A DNA stretch of 64,000 nt from the NCBI GenBank assembly GCA_038502055.1, contig JAXRKN010000044.1, positions 9,859,501 to 9,923,500 of the forward strand, in the 5' to 3' direction. Positions 1 to 13,311 of the stretch are shown here, one piece after another; the stretch's first letter is position 1; every line of letters begins with the position of its first letter. The DNA comes from Tanytarsus gracilentus (Eukaryota; Arthropoda; Insecta; Diptera; Chironomidae). A model generated the notes under the pieces. It had not been told where the DNA came from and made no database searches. It worked only from the letters and a program-made list of their open reading frames with translations. The translations under genes and the position numbers were made by a program.

Positions 1-3000
1 TGTCATCAACGCGCACTTTCATTACCCCAAAATTCTAACCTCAATTCGAGTGGCCAACAACAACAGCATTTACAGCCCAAGAGTATCAAAGTCTTTGCCA
101 TTCAGCCCGCTCATCATCGTACCCGATCACTGCCACTCACTGAAGAGACTGCCATTGACTTTTCAGCCTCATCACCGCCAAATTTCGGTCAATTTTCACA
201 GCCAAGTAACAACTCAATGGAGAGCATAATTGAAGACTATCAAAACATGGATTTTACCAATAATAATACGAGCAGCAGCTATCGAAGTGGCGGAAGTAGC
301 ATCCTTAAGAACTTATCGAAAATTCATGCGAGTCAAAATTCATCTTCATCATGCTCCTCGGCCACATCGCCTTCACAATTACGCAAAAAACGCCAGCATA
401 TCATGACGGCGTCATTGAGGAGTACGTATCACAAACACACACACAAACTAATCCAAGCATTTGAGCACTTGAGCATACTTTTGAAAGAGAGATGCGAAAA
501 AAATTGTGTCAATACACGAAAATTCAATTGAGAGCGAGAAAGAGCGACTTGTGACGAATATCCTTAGTGCAAATATTTTTTTTGTTATGTTTTTCTTTGC
601 TGTCTAATTTTTGCACCATTCACACTTCACTCACACATTTTTTTTGGATCATCATAATCTCATAAATTCGCTTGTGTTTTCTGTCACTCACTTTTTTAGA
701 TTTTTCACACTGCTTGTGTTTTTTTGTTTGTCGTTCTTCATGTGCATGAATGAGATTTTGAATCAGTTGGAAAAATTGGTATTTCTGCACAAATCCACAC
801 AAAAATTAAAAGACTAAAAACTAATTTTGCTCCATGTCATGTTGAAAGCTTTAAATGTCATTAATTTTTTACAAACGGAAATGTTATGAATGAAAGTTTG
901 AAGTTTTGATGAAAGCTTTTCTCCTCGAGATAAAATTTGCATTTTTCTTGTATGCATCGAGAAATTTCTTCTCCACAGCCACGACTGAAAGAAATTTTCT
1001 ACGCAAGAAATTTAGAGCATGCAAAAGTGACAAAAAATCTAACATGAAAATTTAAATTTTTTCCGCTATCTCAATTAATGGTTTTTATTTTTTAATCAAC
1101 AGGCTCCTCGACACGTGATCGTTGTGACAGTTTTCCAATGACACGAAATCGAACGACGAGCGATAGCACGCCGACACATTCACAAATACCACAGCAGAAT
1201 GGAAATTATGCGAATAATAACATCAACAACAATAACAGTATGCCGCCGCCAAAAAGGCCGGTGTCGATGAGTTACAACTCACAGCGATATGGAAACAGTC
1301 CTCCGAACAATTCATCGCCAATCAGTCCGCCATCGTGTTCGGAGAGTGATGCATCGTCGTCGGCGAGCATTGACGAAACTGATGGATTTATGCATGCAAT
1401 GACACCGGATGATCATGGAAGTCACCTAAGAGAGTATCAAAAGTAAGATTTACTTTTTTAAATTTTCTAACGTATTTTTTAAATTTAATTTCACTTTTCC
1501 AGGAAAGGAAGTCCAATTCCGCCCCATGAAGGCTACATGGACATGCATCCATACAACAGTCCATACGGATGCAGTCCTGCTGATCCTTCATACCATGCTT
1601 ACATGCCAATGTCACCTGGAGATCGTACAAGGTAAGTCAAATAATAAATTCAAAATTCAGTAAACTAATTAATTTTTTTAATTAGCATCTTCCACAACTC
1701 CAGCGTCCACAGTCGTGCGTCAAGTCTTGCAGAAGACCATGATGGTTACGTCCCAATGCACGCATCAACAACCTCCAATCACGAAAGTTACCTTCAAATG
1801 TCACAAAATTCGGAAGACTATATGAATATGCAGCCCGCTAGCAACAGTCACATGTCGCATGGCGAGCTAAGTTCAGCCACATCAAGTTGCAGCATAACAT
1901 CTGGCACACCTTCGACTGACATTCGATTCTCGGAATATCATCTCGATAAAGTTCAAGCAAGATTTACGCCGAGTGAAGACGACGAATTGCTTGATCGTCC
2001 CCCAAGAACCTATTCGGTTGGCAGTAAACTCGAGCATACGAAGAGAAAACTTCACATTGATCGAGTTGCAGCTGAGCATTCAAATCAACGTCATAGAGCG
2101 TGAGTTATTTTAAGTCACAAATGCTTCACATATTAATTTATTAATTTCTCTAAATAGCTATTCGGTTGGCTCACGCAATATAAAAGTGTCACGTGCGGAA
2201 CTAACAAGCCACAGTGGCAGTCACACACCATCATCGCACAACTCACCCGTAGCCATGAACCATCACAATAATAAAAATCATGAGATCAATAATAACAACA
2301 GTAGCACAAGTTCAAAGAACAAAAAATCTTCGAGTGCACCATTGTTGGCCAATGTGATTGGCGGCTCTGGAAAAGCTAATCATGGATCTTTTGATCATAT
2401 GGATGATTTGATGGAAATTGACTTTAGTAGTCGGAGCAGTGATTCGAGTACATCACGAGTCAATACAAGTTCTACACCTATTAAAAGTTCACCAATGACA
2501 ATTCCAAATGCTCCAAGGTCAAATGATGACTACATGAATATGTCTTCGGGTGGTCGAAAGTCAGCAGCATCAAATCCTTATGTTGACATGAAACCATCAG
2601 GAAATCGAAGAATCAGCGAGAATAATGACAGTGATTATATGGACATGAATCCACCTTCTTCGAGTCTTTCAAGTTCTCCCCGCAAAACTATTGCGACCAG
2701 TGCACCAAGAACAGTTCCCGCTAACACAAGTAACAACAGCAACTACATCGAAATGTCACCAAGATCATATGAGAATCGCAGTAGTCGCAACAGCAACCGA
2801 ATGACTTCATCCGCCTCGTCACTTTCATCACAAAAACTTCCATCAGATGATTATCTAAACATGAGTCCTGTAAATAAAAGTCTTCTCGAGGTTGATCTAC
2901 CTAAAAGATCGAGTGTTCCCGAAGGCTATATGGAAATGTCTTGGAACAAAAACAAGAAGAAGAGCACAGGAGGTGGTAGCAGTGGCAATGACAATCCATC

Positions 3001-4450
3001 ATCGTCATCTGATGAATACATAAATATGGATTATAGTAACAACAATAATGACGGAGCTGGGACTAGTGATTCGAGCTCGTCTGGTGCCAAAGATCGTTCG
3101 ATTTCCCTTCCTATCACAATCAACAAACGTTTCAATAAAACCGAAAATCCACCTGCATTTCTCCCACTTCAGACAAACGCTAATCTTCCCGGTGTCAGTC
3201 CAACGAGAGCGACAAACATTGGAAGCAGAACTCGATGTGATAGTCGAGATAGCGGAATCGTAACGCCGAGTGGATCACAAGCGACAATATTTCCCTTTTC
3301 GCCTGGCAGTCCAATGAAGCAGTTCTCAGATCATGCTGATAAATGCCTCGTCGACGGAACTACGGGTACAATTAGACTCAGTGAGGATGACATCATTGAA
3401 GAAGAACCTCGAACTCCTGTACCTATGACTATGAATGTCGATAATCTCAGTAACGATTATGCCGTTATGAATCTTGGCGAGCCAGTGTCGAAGAAACCTA
3501 ACCTTGCCGCCACACCCGTCCAAAACAAATCATCAAGTGCCAACAATCATTTTTTATCAAGTCCGGATTCAGAAAGTCATCACGACTACATAAACTGTTT
3601 ACCTGCAAGCAGCAACAACTCTCGAACAACCATTGTCGCTCCAATGCCAATTACACCTGAAACTGTTGACTATGCTCTCATGAATCCGGGCACAAAAGCA
3701 TCGTCAACCACGGCATCGACGTCATCCAGCGATATTCCGCCTCAAACTTCCGCCAAAAAGAGTTTACTTCTACAACTGTCGAGTCAGGAGAAGCTCAATA
3801 ATAATTGCTTTAAGCCAATTCAAAATGAACATCCATTGCTCCAGCGACATGTGTCAGAGAAGGGAACGAACAGTCGAACGGACTCAAACTATGAGATACT
3901 CGTGAGACCAAACCTATCACGACCAAACTCAGTGAATAGTGAGAAAATCAAAGCATCGTCATCGGGTATTCTCATTAGACCCTCTTCGGCCAATAGCGAA
4001 CGCATTATTGCGATCAGCTCTACCTCATCATCAACCTCAACACTCTGCGAAATTCCCGTAACTCACATCACCTCCGCTGTACCTTCGCCAATGATATCAT
4101 CGCGACCTGAATCTGTATCTTCTGATGTCCACATGACATCAAGACCACCCTCAGTAACCTCGGAACGTGAACTTCATTATGCGAGTCTCGACTTACCTGC
4201 GTGCAGTGGCCACAATCCACTACACATCGCCAATCATCAACAGCAGAAAATGGACGTCGATGAAGGCAGTTCAAAGACAGACTTTAGTCCTCAAACCACC
4301 TCATCGTCCTCCTCGAGTGCATCCTCACAACAATCTCAACCCGCTTTCACATACGCTCAAATTGACTTTGTAAAGTCGGAATGTCTGAAAGCTCAACAGC
4401 AACAAAGTAATAATACTAATAATAATAACCAGTCAGGTAGTAAAAAATAG
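1..4450 (+). CDS. chico: Insulin receptor substrate (IRS/chico), C-terminal part, five exons
   Basis: This is the docking protein that links activated insulin/IGF receptors to PI3-kinase at the membrane. The exons I read are 1-421, 1103-1442, 1503-1631, 1686-2099 and 2158-4450. All joins keep frame and use GT/AG borders, giving 1199 codons including the TAA stop. The first exon is open from base 1, so the gene starts upstream, and the PH and PTB domains expected at the N terminus lie outside the window. The visible part is low-complexity Ser/Asn-rich tail with about 15 YxxM PI3K p85-binding motifs, among them YMDM, YMPM, YVPM, YMNM, YIEM, YLNM, YMEM, YINM, YAVM and YALM. Other IRS signatures are RCDSFP after the second exon start, RTYSVGS and AYSVGS, HYASLDL near 4173, and a terminal YAQIDF near 4350; the last two are probable SH2-phosphatase sites. 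The donor of the first exon (GTACGT at 422) is the least typical border. Identity is near certain; exact borders are very likely. Confidence 0.93.
422..1102 (+). other. chico intron, the longest in this part of the gene
   Basis: This 681-bp interval separates the RTRSLPL-containing exon from the RCDSFP exon. It begins GTACGT and ends in a pyrimidine-rich stretch with CAACAG. The reading frame runs on past 422 to a stop near 531, but that extension loses the IRS pattern, while splicing to 1103 restores it. I see no other feature inside. The other three chico introns here are only 54-60 bp. Confidence 0.75.
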
Positions 4451-4850
4451 AATTTTTACAGCAAGTTTTAAAAGAGAAAAAAAATTGGAAAACCAAAACT
4501 GCCGCTTACAAATTGTAAAAAAAAACTTTTGCTGAGTGAAGCTTCAAAATTATCTATAGATGTGGTGTGATGATATAGGTTCTAACCTAATTGAACACTT
4601 TTTTTGAATTTTCCTCAGTTTTAAGAGAATTGTAAAAATAAATAAAATAATTTAAGGTCGAGAGAAATTTTCTCGATTTTTTGTCACACACAATGCAATT
4701 ATTAAGGATTTTATAAACTGAAAAAAAAATTATCTTACAGAACTAAGATTTAAATCAGTACCATACTAGCAGAAATTTATTACCTATTTTATACGAAAAA
4801 AAGAGTTGAAAATGTTTAGAAAATAAAATGCTATAAGATTAATCAGAATA
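4451..4850 (+). terminator. chico 3' UTR start with candidate poly(A) signals
   Basis: Two overlapping AATAAA hexamers lie at 4637-4646, about 190 bp after the chico stop, and another is at 4822-4827. A TGTG-containing stretch (TGTGGTGTGATGATATAGG) precedes them at about 4560. The 3' end of the transcript probably falls within this interval, but AATAAA is frequent by chance in DNA this AT-rich, so the site is not fixed. Confidence 0.45.
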
Positions 4851-7800
4851 GTCGATATTCATATAATTGCGTAGATTAATTTGAAGAAATGAAATAGAAT
4901 AATTTCTTAAAGAAAAAAACACACACTTTAGAAAACAATACGTTTATTCATGGTATACTAAAAAATATTAATTAATTAAGTTAAGTAACTTAAGGAATTA
5001 AAAAAATATTAGCTGTAATTTGTAAATTTTCAGATGGAAAAAATTAGTTAAGGATTTATGGTTAAAAATCATAGAAATATTAAATTTAAGCGATATAAAT
5101 TTAAAAAAGACTTTTAAAGTCTTGGAGATAAATAAAGAAAATTAAAAATTTGCCAAAATAATTATGCTTTACTTCTTCTTACTTTACTGATCTCTTTTTA
5201 AATTTAATTTAAATTATTTGAGATGAAGAGAAAACTTTTTTGGAATAAATTCGAAAATGAAACATTTTTATTTGTGTTTCATATTTCATTCATTTTTATT
5301 TCATTTTCAGTTACATTTATTTTCATACCATTAATGAATTTTGTTCCATTTTCCACTGTCTCATATTTTTTTTATTTTCAGCTTTTTTTATTGTTGACTT
5401 TTTTATTTTTTTAAAGTTCAGTCAAGTTAAAGAAATAAGTAAAGTGAATATATTGCAATGCTATATCAATGCTAAAAAAATAAAATTAAGTTTTATATAA
5501 GATAAAACTATATTAATCGTGTTAATTTTTATTTTTAAATTAAAAGTAAACACGTGTAAAACTTTTTGGATTTGAAAATTTCAAAATGAAATTTTGTGTG
5601 AGCCATAAAAGGATAAAACTATTTTTTAAAACTCTTATGCTTTGCTCAGTGCTTTTGAAATGTTTTTCGATAATTTTTAAAATTTTCAGAAGATGATTTT
5701 TGCACATGAAACGCCATCAGTAAATAAAAATTGGTGGCGCATTTTTTGTTTTAAAAAAGTGTGCGAGTCAGTTTGATACGGAAATAAACATGGGATAGGA
5801 TTTAAGGAGTTAGTGACGGTCAAAGATATTATAAAGAAAATATTTTGAACGTTTGGTTTGAATTAATTTTTGAAAATTCTAAAAATTTTATAGCTCGGCT
5901 ATAGAAATATTTAAAATTTTGCACTTTTTTAACTTTTTTATGGGATGTCACTTGATAGTCGTGAAGAATGAAAGAGATTGTAAATTGGTAATGGATAAGA
6001 TTGAAAATTTGATTGAGGAACGAGAAACAGGAATTAGCTTTTTGCTATTTTTACATAAGCACATTTTTATTATCAACCGTTTTGAAACTTTTTTAATTAA
6101 ACTCATTTAAATTTTCTGCAACTTTAGCAGCGAGAATGAGCAAGATTTTTCTAAATTGCAACACATAAACTATTCATAAAATTAAGTGTAAATCGTAATG
6201 GTGCTAAAAAATTCTTTCAAATGAAAAATCCAAAAAAGTAAAATTTAAATTACAGAAAAAATATTTTCTTTTAAACTTTCAATTGTCAATGGAAGAAGAT
6301 GAAACATTTACTGCCATAATTTAAAATAATTCCTCCAAGAAGATTTAAAAGTCAATAAAAAAAAGTGAAAAGAGTTATCGAGAAAAAGCGAGTAATAAAC
6401 TTTGATGTTCATTAAAAACCTCCAAAATGAAATGAAAAAGATGCTAAAAATATATTTAATTGAAAAGTTTCAAGTCGACATTTCAAGTTTAAAAAATTTA
6501 ATTTAAAATTGATCATTGAAAAATTTTCTCGAATTTAAATATCAGGAGAAAAAGATTTAAAATTTGAAATGTCGACTTTGAAAAAATTATTAAAATATTT
6601 AACATTTAAAGTTTCACACTTAGATAGCCAAAATTTACATCATAAAAAGAAAATAGAAGAAAAATAATTTTTAAGGATGTTTAAGTTAAAAAATTATATT
6701 TCATCTCAAATTTTTATTTCCACCAAACCTCCACTGCCTCAATTTTTCCGCTCATATATGTGAATTTTATTTCTCATTAGCTTAATTTTCTATTCGTTCC
6801 TAAAAACCTACTAAAAGTTCTAAATCAATTATTTAAATTTTTTGAAGGAATTTTCAATTTTTGAAATTCTGATTTTTAAACATCTTAAATTAAATCAAAC
6901 CTGATGATTTTATTTTCATCTGGTATAAATATCTTGCAAGCATATTCTTAAACGCGCATCTATATTAGATTAAAATCCGCTCTTTAATTTATAGATTGAG
7001 GAAGTCGTTAATTAAATTAGGTGAAAGCAAAAATAGTAATTAAATTACAATTTAAGAATGAAATCAAATGACATAGAAAAAGGTAAAGAAAAAGTTTGAG
7101 TTTTGTGTAGTAATTAAGTGAGACATACGAGTAGCAATTAAGTGAAAATTAAATCAACTTTTTTAGAGTAAAATTAGCTTCTTAGTTTTATTTACATTTA
7201 ATTTATCTAAAATGTAGTTTGATAAGATGAGAAAATTTAATTAAACGAGAAAAAAATGTAAAATTTTTACGCGAAAAAAGTAAAAAATTCTTTCAAAATT
7301 TATAAAAATTTGAAATTAAGAAAAAATTAAGTTTAAACACTTTTGAGTGGTAAAAAAATTATTACTGGAAAATAAAGTGAAAAAATATCAGAATTGAATA
7401 AAAATTCTCTTCTCGTTTTTATTTCAGACAGGATCAACAACATTAAAGCTGAAATTTTCTCGCTTAAAGAGTCAATTAATGTGAAATTAATTAGGTGTCA
7501 TTAATTATATTTTCATACGTTCAAGTCCGAAAATAATTTTTGAATATTTTCAGCTTCGTAAACTCAACCGCGTCGAGTTCAGAGGGTTGAAAGGCAAGAA
7601 AAGCGCGTAGAAAATCAATTTGGCTTTCACCTTGCGTGATTCAGACGCATAAATTTACCGAAAATATGTAAAAAGGCATTATTTTAATTTTTATTAGCTT
7701 TTCATACTGAAATTATAATTTATGTGCTTCGAGGGGATTTTTGTGTGGTCTCACCCCCTTCAAAAAAATTCAAACTCACTCGAGTGTTTTTTTTTCTATA

Positions 7801-10800
7801 TTTATTTTCATAATTTTTAAAAAATGACCAAAATTTATTTTTGTATACAAGTTTTTAAATTTTATATTAAACTTTTAAACGTTGAAATTTTAATTAAATG
7901 CGCTACGTTCACCCTCAAAAAATCAATTTTTAATTATAATAATTTTAATTCTCCATCTAAAAAATTTCTGACAAATCGCATGAGAACACAATGACCACAA
8001 ACTGAGGTGAAGAAAGAAGAAAATAAATTCTTGATTAAGGACGTCGCAATGAATTCAACGGCGTTGTTTAAATGTCAAAAAAATTTGCTTCAAATCTTTG
8101 ATTTATTTTCCTTTAAACATATCAGAATTAACAAAGATCAGAATGAAAAAGAAAAATTTTTTTAAAAGAATTGTTTTTGAAGATCAATTTCATTAATTAA
8201 AAAAATTATAAACTAACCCTCAAAAAAGTTAACAAATAGAAAATTATCATTGCACTTAAGTACTTGAAAAAAAAATCCGCTTTATTTGAGATCATAATTT
8301 TATTGTCGCCTAGGACATTTATGGCGATTGTGTGCCGCCAAGAAATACGATGCGATAGTAAAAGTTATTGCCGAATTTGACCGACATAAAATATGACCGT
8401 TGCTGCAGAGCCCTTTTTTGGTCCACACACACATTTAAGAGGATGCAAGGAGTCAAGTGGTCGACGAGTGCTTTTAGTGGAAGTAAATTTGTCCCATTTT
8501 ATACCGAATTTCTTTTACGACTCTTATACAAGTTAATCTTTCGACGATCAAGTTGTAAAATTTTTTGTCGCTACCACGAGAGAAATTAAAAGTTTAATTT
8601 ATTAACACCCGACGATGATTTTCGATAATTCTTTTATGACGGCAATTTTTTATTGTCGCGTGTCATGCAAATTGCAAGATGAAAATTTCAATTTGTTGCA
8701 AAAAAATTAATTTATGAGCGGATTTAAAAATGATCGTTAAATTTTTTATATTTTTGGGTTTAATTGATTAAAGCAGGTAGGAATTTTTATGGATAAAAAT
8801 TATTGAGCATTTAATTAAAAAATGATTTTAAAAAATTTCAAACGAATATTTTTAAAAATATTTTTCTTAAAGCTTTTACCAGCAAAACGAGTGAACACTA
8901 AAAAATCCACCCTAAAAGCTAAAATGCATTTTGTTTCTCTTATATGAATCTCATCATCATGATTTTTCTTTGCTTTTACGACGCCATTCCATTAAGCTGC
9001 TAAAAATTCATAACAATTCATCTAACTAAAGTGCAATGAGATGTCAATGAAGACACAGAATAGCTCAACTTAACTCTCAGTCAGACAACACTAAACTTTT
9101 GGTCCCTCTTTGATGAACGTCATGCCGTAACTCATCTGCACGTCGTCTAGAAAATCTTTCTTAGAAATACTTTTTTGCTTTAGATCTGAGTAAAAAAGAG
9201 ATGCTATCTAAAACTTGTCATCTCTCTCCTTGTGTAAACTCTCGAGGGAACAGTAATCATAAAAATTATGTTTTCGAGATATGTTTTATGAGCTGAATAT
9301 CTTCATCTTGCTCTGCGTGGTGTTTTTCATCCCTTCGACGTATGACATAGAAAAGTTTTTTGAGGGTTGCATAAACTTTCAGTTGAATGTAGAAGAATAA
9401 CTTCAAATTAAGTGTAAAAACTTTTAGATAATTTTTTTATATATTTTTTAAACCTGTAATTAAAGCAAATTAATCGTGTAAACATTTTTAACTACTCAAA
9501 AATGAATAAATTTTTTATCACAATTTTTTTATGGTGTGGTCACAATTCACGACTTAGGGATCAAAAGCGCTTTAAAAACCATTTTTAACTCTTTGTTTCT
9601 AATTGGTATCAAAAAAAGTTTGACAGAACTTTTTAAGTAAATTAATTGTGAATGTTTTGAACAAGTTGAAATGATTTTATTAAATAAAAATACATAGAGT
9701 TATAAATATTTTTAAGATATTAAAGAAATCATTTTTTATTTAAAAAACTTCTTTAAATATTTAATCTTCACCAATGGAAATATTTCATATTTTTTTTCCT
9801 TATCGAGAGAGAAAAAAATACTTTTCGCTACCTCAACTCGCAAAATGTTGGCGGGAGCAACAAAGAAGGAGGAAAATCTTTTCATGCGATAATAAATTGT
9901 GATGTAGCACATTTTCCTCTTCTCCATCGCACTGACCAGCGAATATTGTAAAAGAAGACAAGAAAGGAAGCTTTTATGGAGCGAAGCAATTCGACATGAA
10001 AATGCATTTAAAGTTAATGAAAAGTTAAGGCTCTTCCGCTTGCCAATACTCATAATTTTTAAAGGCCATTTCTCTCACTTACTCAATGCTGTCGACATTA
10101 TCATTGTACTGTGTGCCAGCCAACTAGTCATAGTTAAAATAAAACTCTACTGGACTCACTTTATGGTCACAATCTCAAGATGCTTGTTTTAAGAGAAATT
10201 TGGAAATATTCCAGCGAATTTTTGTTGGATTTTCTTGTAAAACTTTCAGTAATTACTGAGATTTTTTTAGCTTATCAAAATTGAGTCATTAAACTGAGCA
10301 TTTTCGCACAAGATGACAACAACATTTTGTTTGTCTCTCAAATCGCACAAATCAATCTTTCTTTGCATAATAAAATCACGTCAACGGGAAAAATTTCCTT
10401 CATCGCATTGCGGTTGCTCTTTTATTTTCTAGCTCGAAATAAAGATTTTTCTTCGTGTCTCATCGATGACTGTAAAATTTATAAGAACAGCTGCCCCATT
10501 ACTTCATTTCAATGCTGCATGTCATTCGCTTTGATGCGCTCCACATGAGATGAGGAAAAAAGTTTTCCACATTTAAAGAGATTTTTTTTATGTTTGACCC
10601 ACTTCCGATCATGTTTTTCCAAGTCACGCTGTCTTGCTCATGTGACAAATTTAATTCTTCTCAAAAAAATAAATGTCAGCTGATTGATTTAAAAATATAT
10701 AGCATTTCAACATATATTTAAAGGGAAAATGCGTGGAGGCGGTGAGCGGCTCAGATGTGATTTGTAAGTTGAGATTTTATTAGAAATTAATCTGAAAATT

Positions 10801-13311
10801 TTCCTTAGAGAGACGTTTCAGTTAGGAAACAGATTTTTGTGATGTTTTACATGCTTTCTGGGTAATAAAATTGTTTTACGAGGGGAAAATTTTGTTGGAT
10901 AAGCCTTCTGGACTATGCGAGGTTCATAAAATTTTAGAAGTTTAATTTCTAAAAAATTTACGATTTTTTCGATCAAAATTGTTGAAAATTAAACAAATTT
11001 TTAGAACAAAAACTTTACAACTCACTCGATCACTTCAAATTTTAAACAACCTTTAGGGAACTTTTATTTTTTTACAATTTTTATTGCTTTAAACAATTTC
11101 ATTAAAGATTTTCACCTTCACTCTTTTAGCAGCTAGCAAAAACCTTCTTTTCTTATCATCGCTATGCATTTCAAATGTACACAAACGAGGTTAATGACAG
11201 TCGTCGAAAAAATTCGTGCTATAGTAAAAGAAGAAGAAAAATTTAAATAAATTTAATTCTTTTTTGAATTGTACGTTCAACCTTAAAGTGTCTCGAAGAG
11301 TAAATAAAAGGAAAGAAATTAAGCGAGCGAGACACAAATGCAAAAAAAGCGTTTTTTGTTTATTTACATTTTGAGGGGAAAAAGTGTCGTGAATGAGGTT
11401 TTTGACATTGCTTTTCAGTCGGCACTTTGAATGGAATTTGATATTTCGGAAAAATTCCACTCTACAAAATCAAATCGAAGACAAAAGACAAAAAATCTGC
11501 AATTCAACATTTTTTTACTTAATTCATCGAAATTGATTTTCTTTTCTTATTTTGGAAGTTTTTGTATGCACAGTATTGCACCCGCTTTTGATTGAATTGC
11601 TCGCTTACTAACCCAAGTCATTGTCTGCATAATCGATTTTATTCTTTTCCTACTTTCAAGATTTTTTTTATGCATTTACAACTCGAAAAATTAAAAATTC
11701 ATAAAAAAAATGAGTTGAGTGAAAAGTTTTTGTTTCTTTTGTTTGAGCTCGTTTTTAAAAGAATTTTGTTGAATTTTCTGGGAATGAAAAATAAAATATT
11801 TTCAACAAATTTTTGATACTTGGTTGCAATTTTAATGTCACTCAATATTCGTCGCAGCGAATAATTAAATTCAAAGGGCGTCACTGCAATAAATTTTAAA
11901 TTGTCGCCGCAAGATCAGAATTAATAAAAATTTCCGCACTTCTTTTGTGTATGGATGAATTTTTTATTATTGTGCAAGACATAAAAAAGGCTGAATTATG
12001 ATAATGGATTATGTCTCGGTGTGTGAGAAATTAAAAATGAAATAAAAAATTAATTTGTTGTGATTTTTTTTCGAGTGATTGAGTGACTTCTGATGAATTT
12101 GTAATTTTCATTTTTGATGGCTTCATTTTGACAGGAAAAGAACTTTTGATAATGCAGACATTTTATTTTATTTTGGCTCAGAAATTAAATTTTTTCTTGA
12201 TAAATTTCAATCTTTCTTAAAATTTTTTACTTCGTATCTTCTCTTTAATTTTTTTCTAATTTTTCACGCACCTCTTCTTTTATTCAAGAGAAAAGTCCTC
12301 ATAAATTTTCGTCATATTTGAATAATTTTAATGCAATCCCTCCGCACCTAACATTCGCATCCCCATCATCGCGACACATAATTAAAAATTCTCATCATTT
12401 TTTTTCTTCCCTGCTATAAATAAATAATTTTATGGGCAAATTTCATACACGAACACTTTTTTTCGCGGTGGTTTTGATAAAAAAGGGAGGAAACGTGAAA
12501 ACTTTTATCAAGAAAAATATTTAAATTTTGACAAGGGTTGAAAAGGATTAAAATGTTAAAAAAATTACAAACTTTTTTAACTTCAAAACTCTCTCATTAA
12601 TTTCTGAAAATTTTAATAATTTTTTTATCTCATTTTAAAAAAATTTCCATTCGTACTTGAGTGTCATACATAAATTTTCTATTTATTCTTTTCACATTTC
12701 AAACATCCGGATGTTTCATATCAGATGTTGGTGGATACTGAAAAAAAATTCATCATGAAAAGCGATTAATTTTATGACACTTTTTCTGCGTGAGCGAGAT
12801 GAGCGTACGAGCTAATAATTGTACATCAAACATAAATTTTTCAACCTCGCATTTGCACAGCGAAATTTGATCAACAGCTATAAATTTATTTTTAGGCGTG
12901 ATGATTTTCAAAATTAATTTATTCAGTTGCAATTTTAATAATAAATTCGATGATAGATTAATGGTCGAATAATAAAAGCAAAACTAAAAATTTATTAAAT
13001 TTTAGATGAAATTGAAAATTGAAAAATATTTTCGTGTTATTAATATTGTGATATAATGAATTATGGATGAGATACAAATTGTATAATTTTAATTCAAATT
13101 TTGATGGTAAAATTTACGAATAAATAATTTCCAAAAAAATAAATATTTTCCCACCTCTTGATTGATTCTCAACGATTCAAAAACTTTAAACGTTTCAAAT
13201 TCCATTCCGTTCCATCGATCAATTTAATTACACCCTTAACATTATTTTCACATAAAAGAATTTTTTCTTTATTGTTACCTTAATTTAATGCCCGTATGAA
13301 AAAGGGGTTAG
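4851..13311. other. Long non-coding interval downstream of chico
   Basis: This is AT-rich sequence with many T/A homopolymer runs. The open frames here are short (61-105 codons), rich in Phe/Lys/Ile/Asn, lack flanking splice logic, and match no family I recognise. The longest, on the minus strand at 9736-10053, shows no domain signature. CATCCCTT-type motifs occur at about 9329 and, as CAAGGGTTG, at 12532. I see no tRNA, rRNA or conserved protein exon. Confidence 0.6.

Noticed and set aside
422..531. Read-through extension of the first chico exon to the stop at 531
   Set aside because: The extension loses the IRS pattern. Splicing from 421 to 1103 restores the RDRCDSFP motif in frame.
9736..10053. 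105-codon minus-strand frame
   Set aside because: The composition is that of random AT-rich translation (Phe, Lys, Ile, Ser), with no motif and no adjoining exons.
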